The translations under genes and the position numbers were made by a program. This document shows, piece by piece, positions 27,649 through 36,096 of a DNA stretch of 64,000 nt. Each line of letters starts with the position of its first letter. Positions within the stretch are counted from its first letter, which is position 1. Location: positions 1,178,001-1,242,000 of the forward strand of contig NZ_CP025795.1 of assembly GCF_002906655.1 (NCBI RefSeq), in the 5' to 3' direction. The notes beneath the pieces were generated by a model, which was not told the origin of the DNA, made no database searches, and was given only the letters and a program-made list of their open reading frames with translations. The DNA is from Vibrio hyugaensis (GTDB taxonomy: Bacteria; Pseudomonadota; Gammaproteobacteria; Enterobacterales; Vibrionaceae).

Positions 27649-27915
27649 TATACCCAAGTAACGTCGAGATGCTAGGTTCAGCGAGAATGACTTGGTTTGT
27701 AGACGCGGCGCCGATTTAAAGGTCTAGTGGGTCTAAATCAAGAATCGGCAACAAAGTATGCAAGCCAAGGCAACTCGCCCTTCGGGAGCTTGTCATTGAC
27801 CCGATTGCTGCGTCAAACAACTTGGAAAGAGCTGGCTATTACGCTGCGTTGTTTTCCTTGAACTCGACTCAATGACAACGCTCTGAATCCTACATCTTGA
27901 AGTCACTTGGGTATA
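27649..27915. repeat. MITE-like structured repeat, copy 1 (267 bp)
   Basis: Bounded by TATACCCAAGT...ACTTGGGTATA; the imperfect terminal inverted repeats extend about 45 bases inwards. It is clearly homologous to 56548-56845. No coding frame. It fills most of the 445-base gap between the thioesterase and M48 genes. An internal stem (27786-27799 with 27869-27883) is conserved in copy 2 with compensatory changes. Confidence 0.8.
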
Positions 27916-27986
27916 ATGGCTTAAAGTTTCTTTACTAAGCGTTATACTATTGGTACAAAACAAAAAATATTTATATGGACCCCACT

Positions 27987-28772
27987 ATGAGAACATGGAT
28001 TAAAGCATCAGTGCTTTTCACTATAGCTGGCTTAACAGCGTGCAGTTCTTCCCCTACTGGCCGCAATCAGATTTTAATGTTTTCTGATCAAGAAATGTCT
28101 TCACTTGGTGCAAAATCGTTTGATCAAATGAAGAAAGAGATCCCGATCAGCAAAGACAAGAAAACCAATGCATACGTTCAATGTGTTGCCAAACAAATCA
28201 CTGATACCATTCCGCCACAAGCTGGGTTTAAAGATTGGGAAGTGGTTGTCTTTGATAGTGACCAAGTGAACGCCTTTGCGTTACCCGGCGGCAAAATTGG
28301 CGTATACACAGGACTGTTGAAAGTCGCTAAAAACCAAGACCAACTAGCAACCGTTATTGGCCACGAGGTTGCTCACGTCCTAGCGGATCACAGTAACGAA
28401 CGCCTCTCTCAAAGCCAACTCGCCAACGCAGGGTTGTCCCTTGCTAATGTTGCAATCGGCGCCTCTGAATACAAGCAATACCAACAAATGACCATGGCGG
28501 CATTAGGTGTTGGTGTTCAGTATGGTGTGATTCTTCCTTATGGTAGAACTCAAGAGTCGGAAGCGGATATTGTTGGCCTTGGCTTTATGACAAAGGCGGG
28601 ATTCGACCCGAATCAGAGCGTCGATCTTTGGCAAAATATGGGCAAAGCCGGTGGCGCGCAACCACCTGAGTTCTTCTCAACTCACCCATCGCATAACACT
28701 CGTATCAGAGATTTGCAGGCCACCATTAAAACCTTGCCAGCTTCTACCGTGAAAGCTCCGAAGTGCGGGTAA
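27987..28772 (+). CDS. M48-family metallopeptidase, lipoprotein (LoiP/YcaL-like)
   Basis: About 261 residues from ATG 27987 (an in-frame ATG at 27975 adds four). The lipoprotein signal ends in a lipobox, GLTACSSS, so the mature protein starts at Cys. Zinc site: HEVAHVLADH (HExxH, about 125-134), with the third ligand in ESEADIVGLGF. PGGKIGVYTGLL and STHPSHNTRI are further M48 landmarks. Similar outer-membrane-anchored proteases take part in envelope protein quality control. A strong terminator follows. Confidence 0.9.
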   Translation: MRTWIKASVLFTIAGLTACSSSPTGRNQILMFSDQEMSSLGAKSFDQMKKEIPISKDKKTNAYVQCVAKQITDTIPPQAGFKDWEVVVFDSDQVNAFALPGGKIGVYTGLLKVAKNQDQLATVIGHEVAHVLADHSNERLSQSQLANAGLSLANVAIGASEYKQYQQMTMAALGVGVQYGVILPYGRTQESEADIVGLGFMTKAGFDPNQSVDLWQNMGKAGGAQPPEFFSTHPSHNTRIRDLQATIKTLPASTVKAPKCG

Positions 28773-28830
28773 TTTAATGTTTTAGGTTGTATTACGTAAA
28801 AATACATAATTAATCTAACACCAAAAACAC

Positions 28831-28871
28831 GAAAGCTCCGTTAGGCTAAAACCTACCGGAGCTTTCTTTTT
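28831..28871 (+). terminator. Rho-independent terminator of the M48 gene
   Basis: GAAAGCTCCG/CGGAGCTTTC stem extended by an imperfect inner TTAGG/CCTAC stretch, then TTTTTAG, 58 bases after the stop. Confidence 0.85.
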
Positions 28872-28928
28872 AGTTCTTGTCTTTATGGCCCCTGCTTCAG
28901 ACGAGATTGGTCAGCTCGAGAGCGAAAA

Positions 28929-30011
28929 TTAGGTGCCCAGAATTTGCAATGGCAAACTGAGTAAGCTATCTCCTAACCCAGCAAAGTACCAAATGATCGC
29001 CACAAAGCCACCGACGGATACTAAGTACCATGCAAACGAGAACAGTTGGCCATAACGAGTTAACGGCAATAAGTGGCTATGATGTCGCGTTCGCCATTCC
29101 ATTACCACTTCTAGCATGCCCATCATTAATAGAAACCCTAATAACGTTAAACCAAACGTGTAACTGATATAGATTCCAAACAATGCTGCAAGAATACTAC
29201 CGACAAGCCCGACCCAAGTGTTCATTGAAAAGGTAATGCTTTTTAAGACGTGACCACCATCTAAAGGTAGAATCGGCAATAGGTTGAAAAGGTTTAACAG
29301 TGCATTAAACACCGCCAACCCTGCGAAGATCATTTCTCCAGTCATCCAGTAAAGAACGGTGAAAATGATACTAAGCACCAAGCCAAAGAACGGCCCCATT
29401 ATGGAAATAACCACGTCTTGCCATCGAGTATTTATCTTTTCATCACTCAGCGCTAAACCACCAAGAAACGGGATGAGATAAATTCCTTTGGTCTTCATGC
29501 CGAAGTACTTCATCGCCTTAATGTGCCCGTACTCGTGAAAAACAAGACACGCCAACAATGCCAAAGCAAACTCAATGGAAAATAACCAGGAGTACGCTGC
29601 TAGACTTGCCGACGCAAGCGCGACCTTGATGACTTTCGCACTCTTCAGTGCTTTCATCCCCAGTGACACCATACCGATTAAACTAAAACGCTTTTCGGTT
29701 GGCGGCGCTTCAACCGGTATCTGACGCTCAATGTCTTTTTCGTTTCTTGTCCCTTCGGTAACCAAAACATCGTCGACAAACGCTTGATATTTGAAATCAA
29801 ACGGTTGCCAATTTAGCTCACAGTCGAGTTGGCAAGATAAGATCTCTTCCGCTGAAGAAAGCTTAAATTGATGTGAGGTTTTGCCTGAATCATCCTCACT
29901 GGCATCAATTTGCGATACCAAAGTGTTATCCCAAAACAACTGCTGCCATCCAGCCATTGACCCTTCTAATCTCAATGGTCTCCCAAGAAATTCAATGTGT
30001 AGTAATTCCAC
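28929..30011 (-). CDS. Site-2-protease-type (M50) membrane metalloprotease
   Basis: 360 residues. The N-terminal 110 residues are a soluble beta-rich region. A membrane core follows with HEYGH (about 160-164, the HExxH zinc site) and LPILPLDGGHVL (about 246-257, the second M50 motif with the metal-binding Asp). About six to seven helices in all. Unlike RseP it has no PDZ domain, so it resembles the YwhC/SpoIVFB-like group. Substrate unknown. It is divergent from fadL. Confidence 0.87.
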   Translation of the reverse strand: MELLHIEFLGRPLRLEGSMAGWQQLFWDNTLVSQIDASEDDSGKTSHQFKLSSAEEILSCQLDCELNWQPFDFKYQAFVDDVLVTEGTRNEKDIERQIPVEAPPTEKRFSLIGMVSLGMKALKSAKVIKVALASASLAAYSWLFSIEFALALLACLVFHEYGHIKAMKYFGMKTKGIYLIPFLGGLALSDEKINTRWQDVVISIMGPFFGLVLSIIFTVLYWMTGEMIFAGLAVFNALLNLFNLLPILPLDGGHVLKSITFSMNTWVGLVGSILAALFGIYISYTFGLTLLGFLLMMGMLEVVMEWRTRHHSHLLPLTRYGQLFSFAWYLVSVGGFVAIIWYFAGLGDSLLSLPLQILGT

Positions 30012-30129
30012 GCTATTCCCAATGCGATAAACACGAAGTGCGGATTATGCCTGTAAAGGAATCGAACGAAAAGCATGTTAACAACTAGTGTTTGACTATC
30101 ATTTAACCATCAGATTTACAAAAAAACTC

Positions 30130-30140
30130 TGGTCGTACCA
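30130..30140. promoter_or_regulatory. Candidate FadR operator upstream of fadL-volA
   Basis: TGGTCGTACCA with a CTC flank fits the FadR core (CTGGTNNNACCAG type) with a single half-site deviation. It lies about 240 bases upstream of fadL, whose E. coli counterpart is FadR-repressed. It is the one recognisable operator in the 357-base gap 30012-30368. Confidence 0.55.
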
Positions 30141-30230
30141 TTTGTTATAAAAATATCACCATAATACATGGCCTTACTAAATGCCATTTGACCTATGCAT
30201 CAAATTTAAAACGTAATATAGGTATGATCT

Positions 30231-30260
30231 TTGACAAGTTAATAAACATACAATTAACAT
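30231..30260 (+). promoter_or_regulatory. Candidate sigma-70 promoter of fadL
   Basis: TTGACA at 30231-30236, 18-base spacer, TAACAT at 30255-30260. This would give a leader of about 100 bases ending in a GGAGG ribosome site 6-10 bases before the fadL ATG. The -10 element is weak. Confidence 0.4.
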
Positions 30261-30368
30261 TATCGTTACATCGCAGTTGTAATTCGAACCGACAACAGCT
30301 GGTGTAATCGCTACACAACAATTACAAAGACTTCGGTCTAACATAATGACACCCTAGGAGGGTCAAGG

Positions 30369-31610
30369 ATGAACAAGAAGCACTGCTCTCTGCTTACAAT
30401 TTCAATATTGTTTGCGTGTAATGCCCAATCGGCGGGCTTTCAGGTTGCTGAGCACTCGGCATCTGGTCTTGGTAGAGCATTTTCAGGTGAAGGCGCGGTT
30501 GCGGATAATGCAAGCGTATTAGCGCGTAACCCAGCTGCGATGACACTTTTTAAAGAAGCTCAATTTTCAGGTGCGCTGTCTATTGTCGACCCTGAAGTTA
30601 ACGTCTACGACACTTACCATAAAGAGCACGCTGACGACGTGGCACCGCTACAAATCGTTCCAGCGGGTTACTACATCAGCCCAATCAATGATCAATGGGC
30701 TTGGGGTATTGGTATGTTCACTACCTATGGTGTTGCGACTGATTACCCAGATGATATCTCTGCCGGTGATATGGCGGGCGATACCTCCCTACTTTCCGTC
30801 AACCTAAACCCTAATATCGCTTATCGCATTAACGAGCAATTCAGCGTGGGTGGTGGTATTAACTTGGTATACGCACACGCAGAGTTAACTCGCCACAAAG
30901 GTGCACTTGCTCCGCTATTTGGCCCTGACAGCAAGAAGTCAGACAACCTCATTGGTATGGAAGGCGACACGTTTGCTTGGGGTTGGAACATTGGCGCTTT
31001 ATACGAGCTGAATGAAAACAACCGCTTTGGCTTTGGTTACCGTTCTAAAGTGGACCTTGACTTTGATGAAGGTGAATTCAGCAGCTATGACTCTGGTGTC
31101 GCCAACGCTGCAAAAGTAGATGGCCGTCTGCAGATTTCTCTTCCGTCTATTATCGAACTTTCAGCATTCCATCAGTTAAACGAAACGTGGGCGATCCACT
31201 ACGGCTGGCAACAAACGGACTGGAGCACATTTAAAGAATTAAAAGCAACCAGTAAAGATTGTGCTGGTGGAGTGTGCTTCTTCAAACCTGAAAAATACGA
31301 AGACAACAACCGTTACTCCTTCGGTGGTACATACACTCTGAACAACCAATGGACACTTCGCGCGGGTATCGCCTATGACGAGCAAGCCGGTGAAGCCACA
31401 TTGAGTATCCCTGATAGCGACCGTTTTTGGTACAGCGCAGGCGTGACTTATGCAATGAAAGAAAACCTAACCTTCGATGCAGGTTTTGCTTTCGTCAAGA
31501 GTAAGTCTGGCTCGTTTACTGAAACCAACGCCGCGGATCAAGAGATCACATTTGATTCAGAAGGTACGGCCTACATCAGTGCTGTACAAATGAACTACAC
31601 GTTCAAGTAA
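30369..31610 (+). CDS. fadL: FadL-family outer-membrane long-chain fatty acid transporter
   Basis: 413 residues. The signal peptide ends at NAQSAG. The mature N-terminus GFQVAEHSASGLGRAFSGEG and the following ADNASVLARNPAAM are the FadL hatch-domain signature (asparagine-proline-alanine motif). The barrel ends in VQMNYTFK with terminal aromatic Phe-Lys. It imports long-chain fatty acids. It is 22 bases upstream of volA: in V. cholerae the paired FadL takes up the fatty acid that surface VolA releases from lysophosphatidylcholine. A FadR-like site lies upstream. Confidence 0.92.
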   Translation: MNKKHCSLLTISILFACNAQSAGFQVAEHSASGLGRAFSGEGAVADNASVLARNPAAMTLFKEAQFSGALSIVDPEVNVYDTYHKEHADDVAPLQIVPAGYYISPINDQWAWGIGMFTTYGVATDYPDDISAGDMAGDTSLLSVNLNPNIAYRINEQFSVGGGINLVYAHAELTRHKGALAPLFGPDSKKSDNLIGMEGDTFAWGWNIGALYELNENNRFGFGYRSKVDLDFDEGEFSSYDSGVANAAKVDGRLQISLPSIIELSAFHQLNETWAIHYGWQQTDWSTFKELKATSKDCAGGVCFFKPEKYEDNNRYSFGGTYTLNNQWTLRAGIAYDEQAGEATLSIPDSDRFWYSAGVTYAMKENLTFDAGFAFVKSKSGSFTETNAADQEITFDSEGTAYISAVQMNYTFK

Positions 31611-31632
31611 TTAGGATTAACGGAGTAAACCA

Positions 31633-34041
31633 ATGAAACATACGTTTAAACTATCACTGCTTTGTTCTGCAATCCTACTTGCAGGTTGTGGTGACAATAC
31701 ATCGAGCTCTGGTACATCAGATACACCGACGTTTGAGCCCGAAGTACAAGCGCTACTTGACCGCAACACATCGATTAGCTTTACATTGCAAGGTGCAGAT
31801 GCAGACGTTCCTGCGCCATCTTACTTATTGATGGATAGCACAGACGGAACGCTTGGCCTTCCAACAGGCGGGGACGATGCATTAACCAATCCCCTAGCTG
31901 CCATGAACACAATGGATGGTTGGTCAACGTCTATGCCAATCGTTCTTAACTTCAATGGCGATGGTTTTGCTGACGGCCTTGTTACTTCTGGTATCAGCGT
32001 TATTAAAATAAACCAACGTCTTACCGATTGGGATGGCGCTTCAAACCCAATCGAAAAAGTACTTACGCTGGGTACTGACTACATTGTACAAGCGAGCGGC
32101 AATTCTCTCTACATTCAGTTTATGAACTCTTTGGACGAATCTGGCGAATACATCTTCGCGGTAACTCAAGCGATTCAAGACGTAAACGGAAATCCAATTG
32201 GTACATCAGGAAGCTACGCGACAGGTAAAACGAAAGAGATCGTTTATGAGACTGGTGACTTAGCTTCAGTACAGGCAGCCACAACAGCAGTAGAGGGTAT
32301 TTTCGGGCTCGCAAGTGTCAACCCTGCTGATATTGTTTACTCATCATGGTTTAGCACACAATCTGTAGGCGATACGCTTGCTGCAGTGAAAGGCGTCACG
32401 GCAACCGGTTTTGCTACTGGTGCTAATACGTTAAATACTGTGTACAAAAACGACGCAAATGAAGGTGCCATTGACCTTTCTACCGCATACACTCTGACAA
32501 TGGGGACGACACAAGACTTTATTACAGCACTTGACGCTGATGAAGACTTTAACAAGTACGTTAGTGATCTGGATGCAGCTAAAACAGCAATCAAAGGCTT
32601 ATATGCTGGCGCTAACGTGGCGGTCAATGTAACGCAAGGTGTTGCAAAACTGCCTCATTATCTAGAGAAAGGCGCTGACTGGAACATGCAACCAATGGTT
32701 TCTGCAATGCCTAGCCTTGCTAAAGTCAGTGCTGCACTAGCGGATGAAGGCGAACAGGCGAATATGGTTCAACAGCTTTCTACTGGTGTATTTGCCGATG
32801 ATCCTGTAGATGTCACTAAGTTAGCTACGGACCCGACAGAGCAGTTAAAGCTTGTTGGTTCGACTCTGTATCTAACGGACGGAACACAACTGGATAGCGA
32901 CCGTATTATCACTCGTTATTCACCTGTACCAGTGGTTAAATCACTCGAAGACGTCGAGTTCTTGTTGTTTACACCGCAAACTGGCACACCTACAGATGTC
33001 GTGATTTACCAACACGGTATTACATCAGCTAAAGAAAATGCGTACTCTTTTGCGTTTAATATGGTTAAAGCAGGTGTTGCTGTTATTGCAATCGATCTAC
33101 CAATCCATGGTACTCGTAGTCTAGATGACCAACGCTCTGCCAACGCAGATGTACTGGCTTACCTGAACCTTTCTAACCTAGCAGTGGCGCGTGATAACCT
33201 TCGCCAAAGCGTGCTCGATGTGCTGGGTTTACGAGCAAGCTTGGTCGTTTCTGCGCAAGCTGGTTTATTAGCAAACAGCCCACTTAGCGGCTTCAACCCA
33301 ATGGCTGGTTCAAAAGTTAAAATGCTTGGCCATTCGCTTGGTGGTATCGTCGGTACTTCTGCAGTAGCAGCGGCGAACAACACATTGGGTAGCCCAACGG
33401 CAGACGCGTTGTACACATTCAGCGGCGCATCAATTCAAAACGCAGGTGGCCAAATTGGTAACCTACTGCTTGGTTCGTCTAACTTTGGCCCGCAGATCAA
33501 ACACAACTTAGCTTATGCAGCATCAGCAGACTACGCTGATTACGCTGATGCATCTTGTACCGGAAAGCCAGACAAAGAGTGTTACGAGTTTTTTGAAGCA
33601 AACGCGAGTGCTGAAGACTTAGCTAAATTAAACGCTGGCTTCTCTAGCTTTATCTATGCGGCACAAACGACGTTAGATACGGTTGATCCATTTACTAACG
33701 CGAGTGACCTAATGGCTTCAGGTTCGCTATCAACACCATTCTTTATGACAGAAGTCGATGGTGACGATACCGTACCAAACAATGTTGCAAACGCACCATT
33801 CGCGGGTACTGAACCTCTTGCGGCTAAACTTGGGCTAACAACTGTGAACAGTGCAAATACTGCGGTATCTCCTTCTGCTAGCTTTGTTCAATTTAATGCG
33901 ACAGCGACACACAGTACGTTTGCATCCCCAGGGGGAACACTGGCTGACTTAGACCATCATGTAGAAATGCAGATGGAAAATGCTGACTTCCTAATGGATG
34001 ATATGTTAACAGGTGTCACCAATACCTCTGTACTTAAGTAA
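31633..34041 (+). CDS. volA: VolA/Pla-1-family surface lysophospholipase lipoprotein
   Basis: 802 residues. Lipoprotein signal with lipobox LLAGCGDN. An N-terminal beta-rich region (about 30-430) precedes an alpha/beta hydrolase domain: DVVIYQHGITSAKENAYSF (about 455-473), the nucleophile elbow GHSLGG (about 565-570), and later Asp and His candidates (VDGDDTVPNN, ATHSTF). The family, defined as Vibrio outer-membrane lysophospholipase A, releases fatty acids at the cell surface for FadL. Operon with fadL. Its terminator is split by the insertion sequence just downstream. Confidence 0.92.
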   Translation: MKHTFKLSLLCSAILLAGCGDNTSSSGTSDTPTFEPEVQALLDRNTSISFTLQGADADVPAPSYLLMDSTDGTLGLPTGGDDALTNPLAAMNTMDGWSTSMPIVLNFNGDGFADGLVTSGISVIKINQRLTDWDGASNPIEKVLTLGTDYIVQASGNSLYIQFMNSLDESGEYIFAVTQAIQDVNGNPIGTSGSYATGKTKEIVYETGDLASVQAATTAVEGIFGLASVNPADIVYSSWFSTQSVGDTLAAVKGVTATGFATGANTLNTVYKNDANEGAIDLSTAYTLTMGTTQDFITALDADEDFNKYVSDLDAAKTAIKGLYAGANVAVNVTQGVAKLPHYLEKGADWNMQPMVSAMPSLAKVSAALADEGEQANMVQQLSTGVFADDPVDVTKLATDPTEQLKLVGSTLYLTDGTQLDSDRIITRYSPVPVVKSLEDVEFLLFTPQTGTPTDVVIYQHGITSAKENAYSFAFNMVKAGVAVIAIDLPIHGTRSLDDQRSANADVLAYLNLSNLAVARDNLRQSVLDVLGLRASLVVSAQAGLLANSPLSGFNPMAGSKVKMLGHSLGGIVGTSAVAAANNTLGSPTADALYTFSGASIQNAGGQIGNLLLGSSNFGPQIKHNLAYAASADYADYADASCTGKPDKECYEFFEANASAEDLAKLNAGFSSFIYAAQTTLDTVDPFTNASDLMASGSLSTPFFMTEVDGDDTVPNNVANAPFAGTEPLAAKLGLTTVNSANTAVSPSASFVQFNATATHSTFASPGGTLADLDHHVEMQMENADFLMDDMLTGVTNTSVLK

Positions 34042-34058
34042 GTATCTTTAGCAATACC

Positions 34059-34067
34059 AAAGCCCAG
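34059..34067 (+). terminator. Left arm of the volA terminator, interrupted by an insertion sequence
   Basis: AAAGCCCAG here and CTGGGCTTTTT at 35504-35514 are the two arms of one intrinsic terminator. Removing the IS and one TTT duplicate rejoins them as AAAGCCCAG-TTTCGA-CTGGGCTTTTT, 17 bases after the volA stop. The element landed in the loop. Confidence 0.85.
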
Positions 34068-34115
34068 TTTTGAACTGCCCCCCAATAGTTGGACACCAAT
34101 TATTGGGGGTCTTTC

Positions 34116-34733
34116 ATGTCCAAATATAGTCGTGAGTTGAAGTGCATCTTAGCCAAGCAGTGCTTAGGTGGTGTGTCATCTCGTCTTTTAGCCAAACAAT
34201 ATTCCATTTCCTCGAGGCAAATCAGGTACTGGGCGCAAGTCTTTGCCATTCACGGTACTGATTCATTTACATCGATGGCTTACGCTTCGACTGCTCACAC
34301 TAAACTACAAGCACTCAATTTAATGTGGACGAATAGCTGGTCTCTCACGCACACTAGTGCCATCTTAAATCTCTCAACTCCTGGGGTACTTTCCGTCTGG
34401 CTCAAAAGATATAGAGAGCGAGGTATTCAAGGGCTTGAGCGCCAAGCAATAGGAAGGCCTCCCATGAAACAGCAACCTCAACATCCCCTAAAATCGGATG
34501 ATGAAAAGACTCTTGAGGAGCTGAAAGAAGAGCTCGCCTACTTGAGAGCAGAGAATGCTGTCCTAAAAAAGTTGGAAGAGTTAGCGCAGGAAAAGAAACG
34601 CCGTCAAACAAAGAAAAACGGTAATAGCTCTAACTCTGAGAAATACATACCCTTTAAAGCACTTACTCCAAGCACTCCAACTTGCGAGGAGTGCGTTTTA
34701 TTATCAAGCGCAAGCGAGCAAGCGCTCCGATAA
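34116..34733 (+). CDS. IS150-type OrfA (helix-turn-helix subunit), frameshift-extended
   Basis: 205 residues from ATG 34116, which has GGGGG upstream; a TTG at 34089 is in frame but lies in the terminal repeat. Two helix-turn-helix segments bind the IS ends (SSRLLAKQYSISSRQIRYW and the HTSAILNLSTPGVLSVWLKR region). A leucine-zipper-like coiled coil follows (EELKEELAYLRAENAVLKK). IS150 OrfA has about 173 residues. If the A-run at 34614-34618 had six A instead of five, this frame would end as KKKR-stop at about codon 170. The extra C-terminal residues therefore look like readthrough in the wrong frame. Confidence 0.85.
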   Translation: MSKYSRELKCILAKQCLGGVSSRLLAKQYSISSRQIRYWAQVFAIHGTDSFTSMAYASTAHTKLQALNLMWTNSWSLTHTSAILNLSTPGVLSVWLKRYRERGIQGLERQAIGRPPMKQQPQHPLKSDDEKTLEELKEELAYLRAENAVLKKLEELAQEKKRRQTKKNGNSSNSEKYIPFKALTPSTPTCEECVLLSSASEQALR

Positions 34734-35466
34734 CTATGCGACTGAGCGGGAGTTAATAAAATCCATTTATCATGAGCACAAGGGGCGGTATGGTTATCGT
34801 CGTATTCACTTAGCGTTGAAAAACCAAGGTGTCATACTAAACCACAAGACCGTTCAGCGGCTGATGATACAACTCGGCCTGAAGTCGACAGTTAGACCTA
34901 AGAAATACCGTTCTTACCGAGGTGAATCTGGAAAAGTCGCGCCTAATGTCTTGAAAAGAGATTTCAGTGCGACCAAGCCAGATGAGAAGTGGGTAACCGA
35001 TGTCACGGAGTTCAAAGTCAAAGAGCAGAAAGTCTACCTGTCACCAGTCATTGATTTGTTTACTCAAGAAGTAGTCGCTTATAAAGTGGCGAAGAATGCA
35101 CGCTTACCTCTTGTTACTGATATGCTGACGGAAGCGCTCTCGAAGCTAGATAGGGGTTCAAAACCGGTTATACATAGTGATCAAGGTTGGCAGTATCGTC
35201 ATTGGTCATATCAGAAAAAAGTCGTCGACAGTGGATTAACGCAAAGTATGTCGAGAAAAGGTAACTGTTTAGACAATGCCGTTGCTGAGAACTTCTTCGC
35301 ACTGCTGAAGACAGAGATGTACCATAATCAGTCCTTCAAAGACGCGAATGATCTTATAGAGCAAATTGAAGAATACATCGAGTATTACAACACCAAACGG
35401 ATCAAGGCAAAACTAAAAGGCCTGACTCCGATTGAATATCGAAATCAGGCCTTACAAGCCGCTTAA
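34585..35466 (+). pseudogene. IS150-type OrfB, DDE transposase, probably not translatable as OrfAB
   Basis: The frame is open from 34585 (after a TAG) to TAA at 35464-35466. It carries all of OrfB, from YPLKHLLQALQLARSAFYYQ through HEHKGRYGYRRIHLAL to SMSRKGNCLDNAVAENFF. The DDE triad lies in WVTDVTEF, HSDQGWQYR and AVAENFFALLKTE. No good start codon is present; a TTG at 34816 would cut off the first 60 residues. IS3 elements make OrfAB by -1 slippage. Here slippage at 34565-34571 runs into TAA at 34622, because orfB lies in the +1 frame relative to orfA. One missing A explains both oddities. Confidence 0.75.
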
Positions 35467-35606
35467 CAGAAATGTCCAACTCTATGGGGTCACTTCATTT
35501 CGACTGGGCTTTTTCGTTTCAGTGCTATTCAAACCCACTCATATTTCCTCTGCTATAGTTAAGTCGATGTCTTTGTCTAACTCACTTGTTTAAAAAGGAA
35601 AACTCT

Positions 35607-35816
35607 ATGCGCGTATTGACCGTGATTGCCACTGCACTACTTCTTGCCGCTTGCGGTAGCAGCCAATATCTTATGTCAACGAATGAAGGGAAAATCATTA
35701 CCTCTTACGGCAAGCCTGATCTCAATGAAGATACTGGTATGTACGAATATGAGGACGTAGATGGAAAAGAAATGAGCATTTCTAAAGACCAAGTTGTACA
35801 GATCATTGAACGATAA
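35607..35816 (+). CDS. YgdI/YgdR-family small lipoprotein
   Basis: 69 residues from ATG 35607, with AAGGAAAA a proper distance upstream; an upstream in-frame TTG is unlikely. Lipobox LLAACGSS. The mature part, with TNEGKIITSYGKPDLNEDTG and MYEYEDVDGKEMSISKDQV, is the small SH3-like fold of YgdI/YgdR. Function unknown; envelope localisation. A TATAGT at 35553-35558 may be its -10. A hairpin follows at 35823-35847. Confidence 0.88.
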   Translation: MRVLTVIATALLLAACGSSQYLMSTNEGKIITSYGKPDLNEDTGMYEYEDVDGKEMSISKDQVVQIIER

Positions 35817-35822
35817 AACACC

Positions 35823-35847
35823 GTGCCCTCTGGAAAACAGAGGGCAC
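35823..35847 (+). terminator. Hairpin, probable terminator of the YgdI-like gene
   Basis: GTGCCCTCTG/CAGAGGGCAC perfect 10-bp stem, 6 bases after the stop. It is followed by TTCTCATTC, a weak U-tract. The rest of the gap to 36096 shows only A/T-rich sequence. Confidence 0.65.
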
Positions 35848-36096
35848 TTCTCATTCACTCTGAATAACTCAACTTGAAACTAATAGCCTTTATCAATGCA
35901 ACTAATTCATCATTCAAAACAATCAACACCCTTATTTATATTCTCACTATTATTTGGTTAGCGAATATTTTACATCTTCACTCCTTTCAGGTTGGAATAT
36001 TGTAAAATCTCGCCTTTAATTCTCTAACACCCTTTTATTTCTCAGGATAAAGTGGATAATACCGCCACCAAAAAAACATTACTAAGGTGAGTCCTT

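Larger units (their letters stand above)
34071..35497 (+). mobile_element. IS3-family, IS150-group insertion sequence (1427 bp)
   Basis: Ends: TGAACTGCCCCCCAATAGTT at the left and, inverted, TGAAGTGACCCCATAGAGTT at the right, both continuing GGACA. A 3-bp target duplication TTT flanks it (34068-34070 and 35498-35500). It carries orfA and orfB; OrfB is strongly like IS150 InsK. An A AAA AAG slippery heptamer is present at 34565-34571. A probable one-base deletion in a run of A (34614-34618) puts orfB out of reach of a -1 shift, so this copy is probably unable to make OrfAB. Confidence 0.92.

Noticed and set aside
34816..35466. orfB as an independent gene starting at TTG 34816
   Set aside because: This start would remove about 60 conserved N-terminal OrfB residues that are clearly encoded upstream in the same frame; IS3 OrfB is made by frameshifting.
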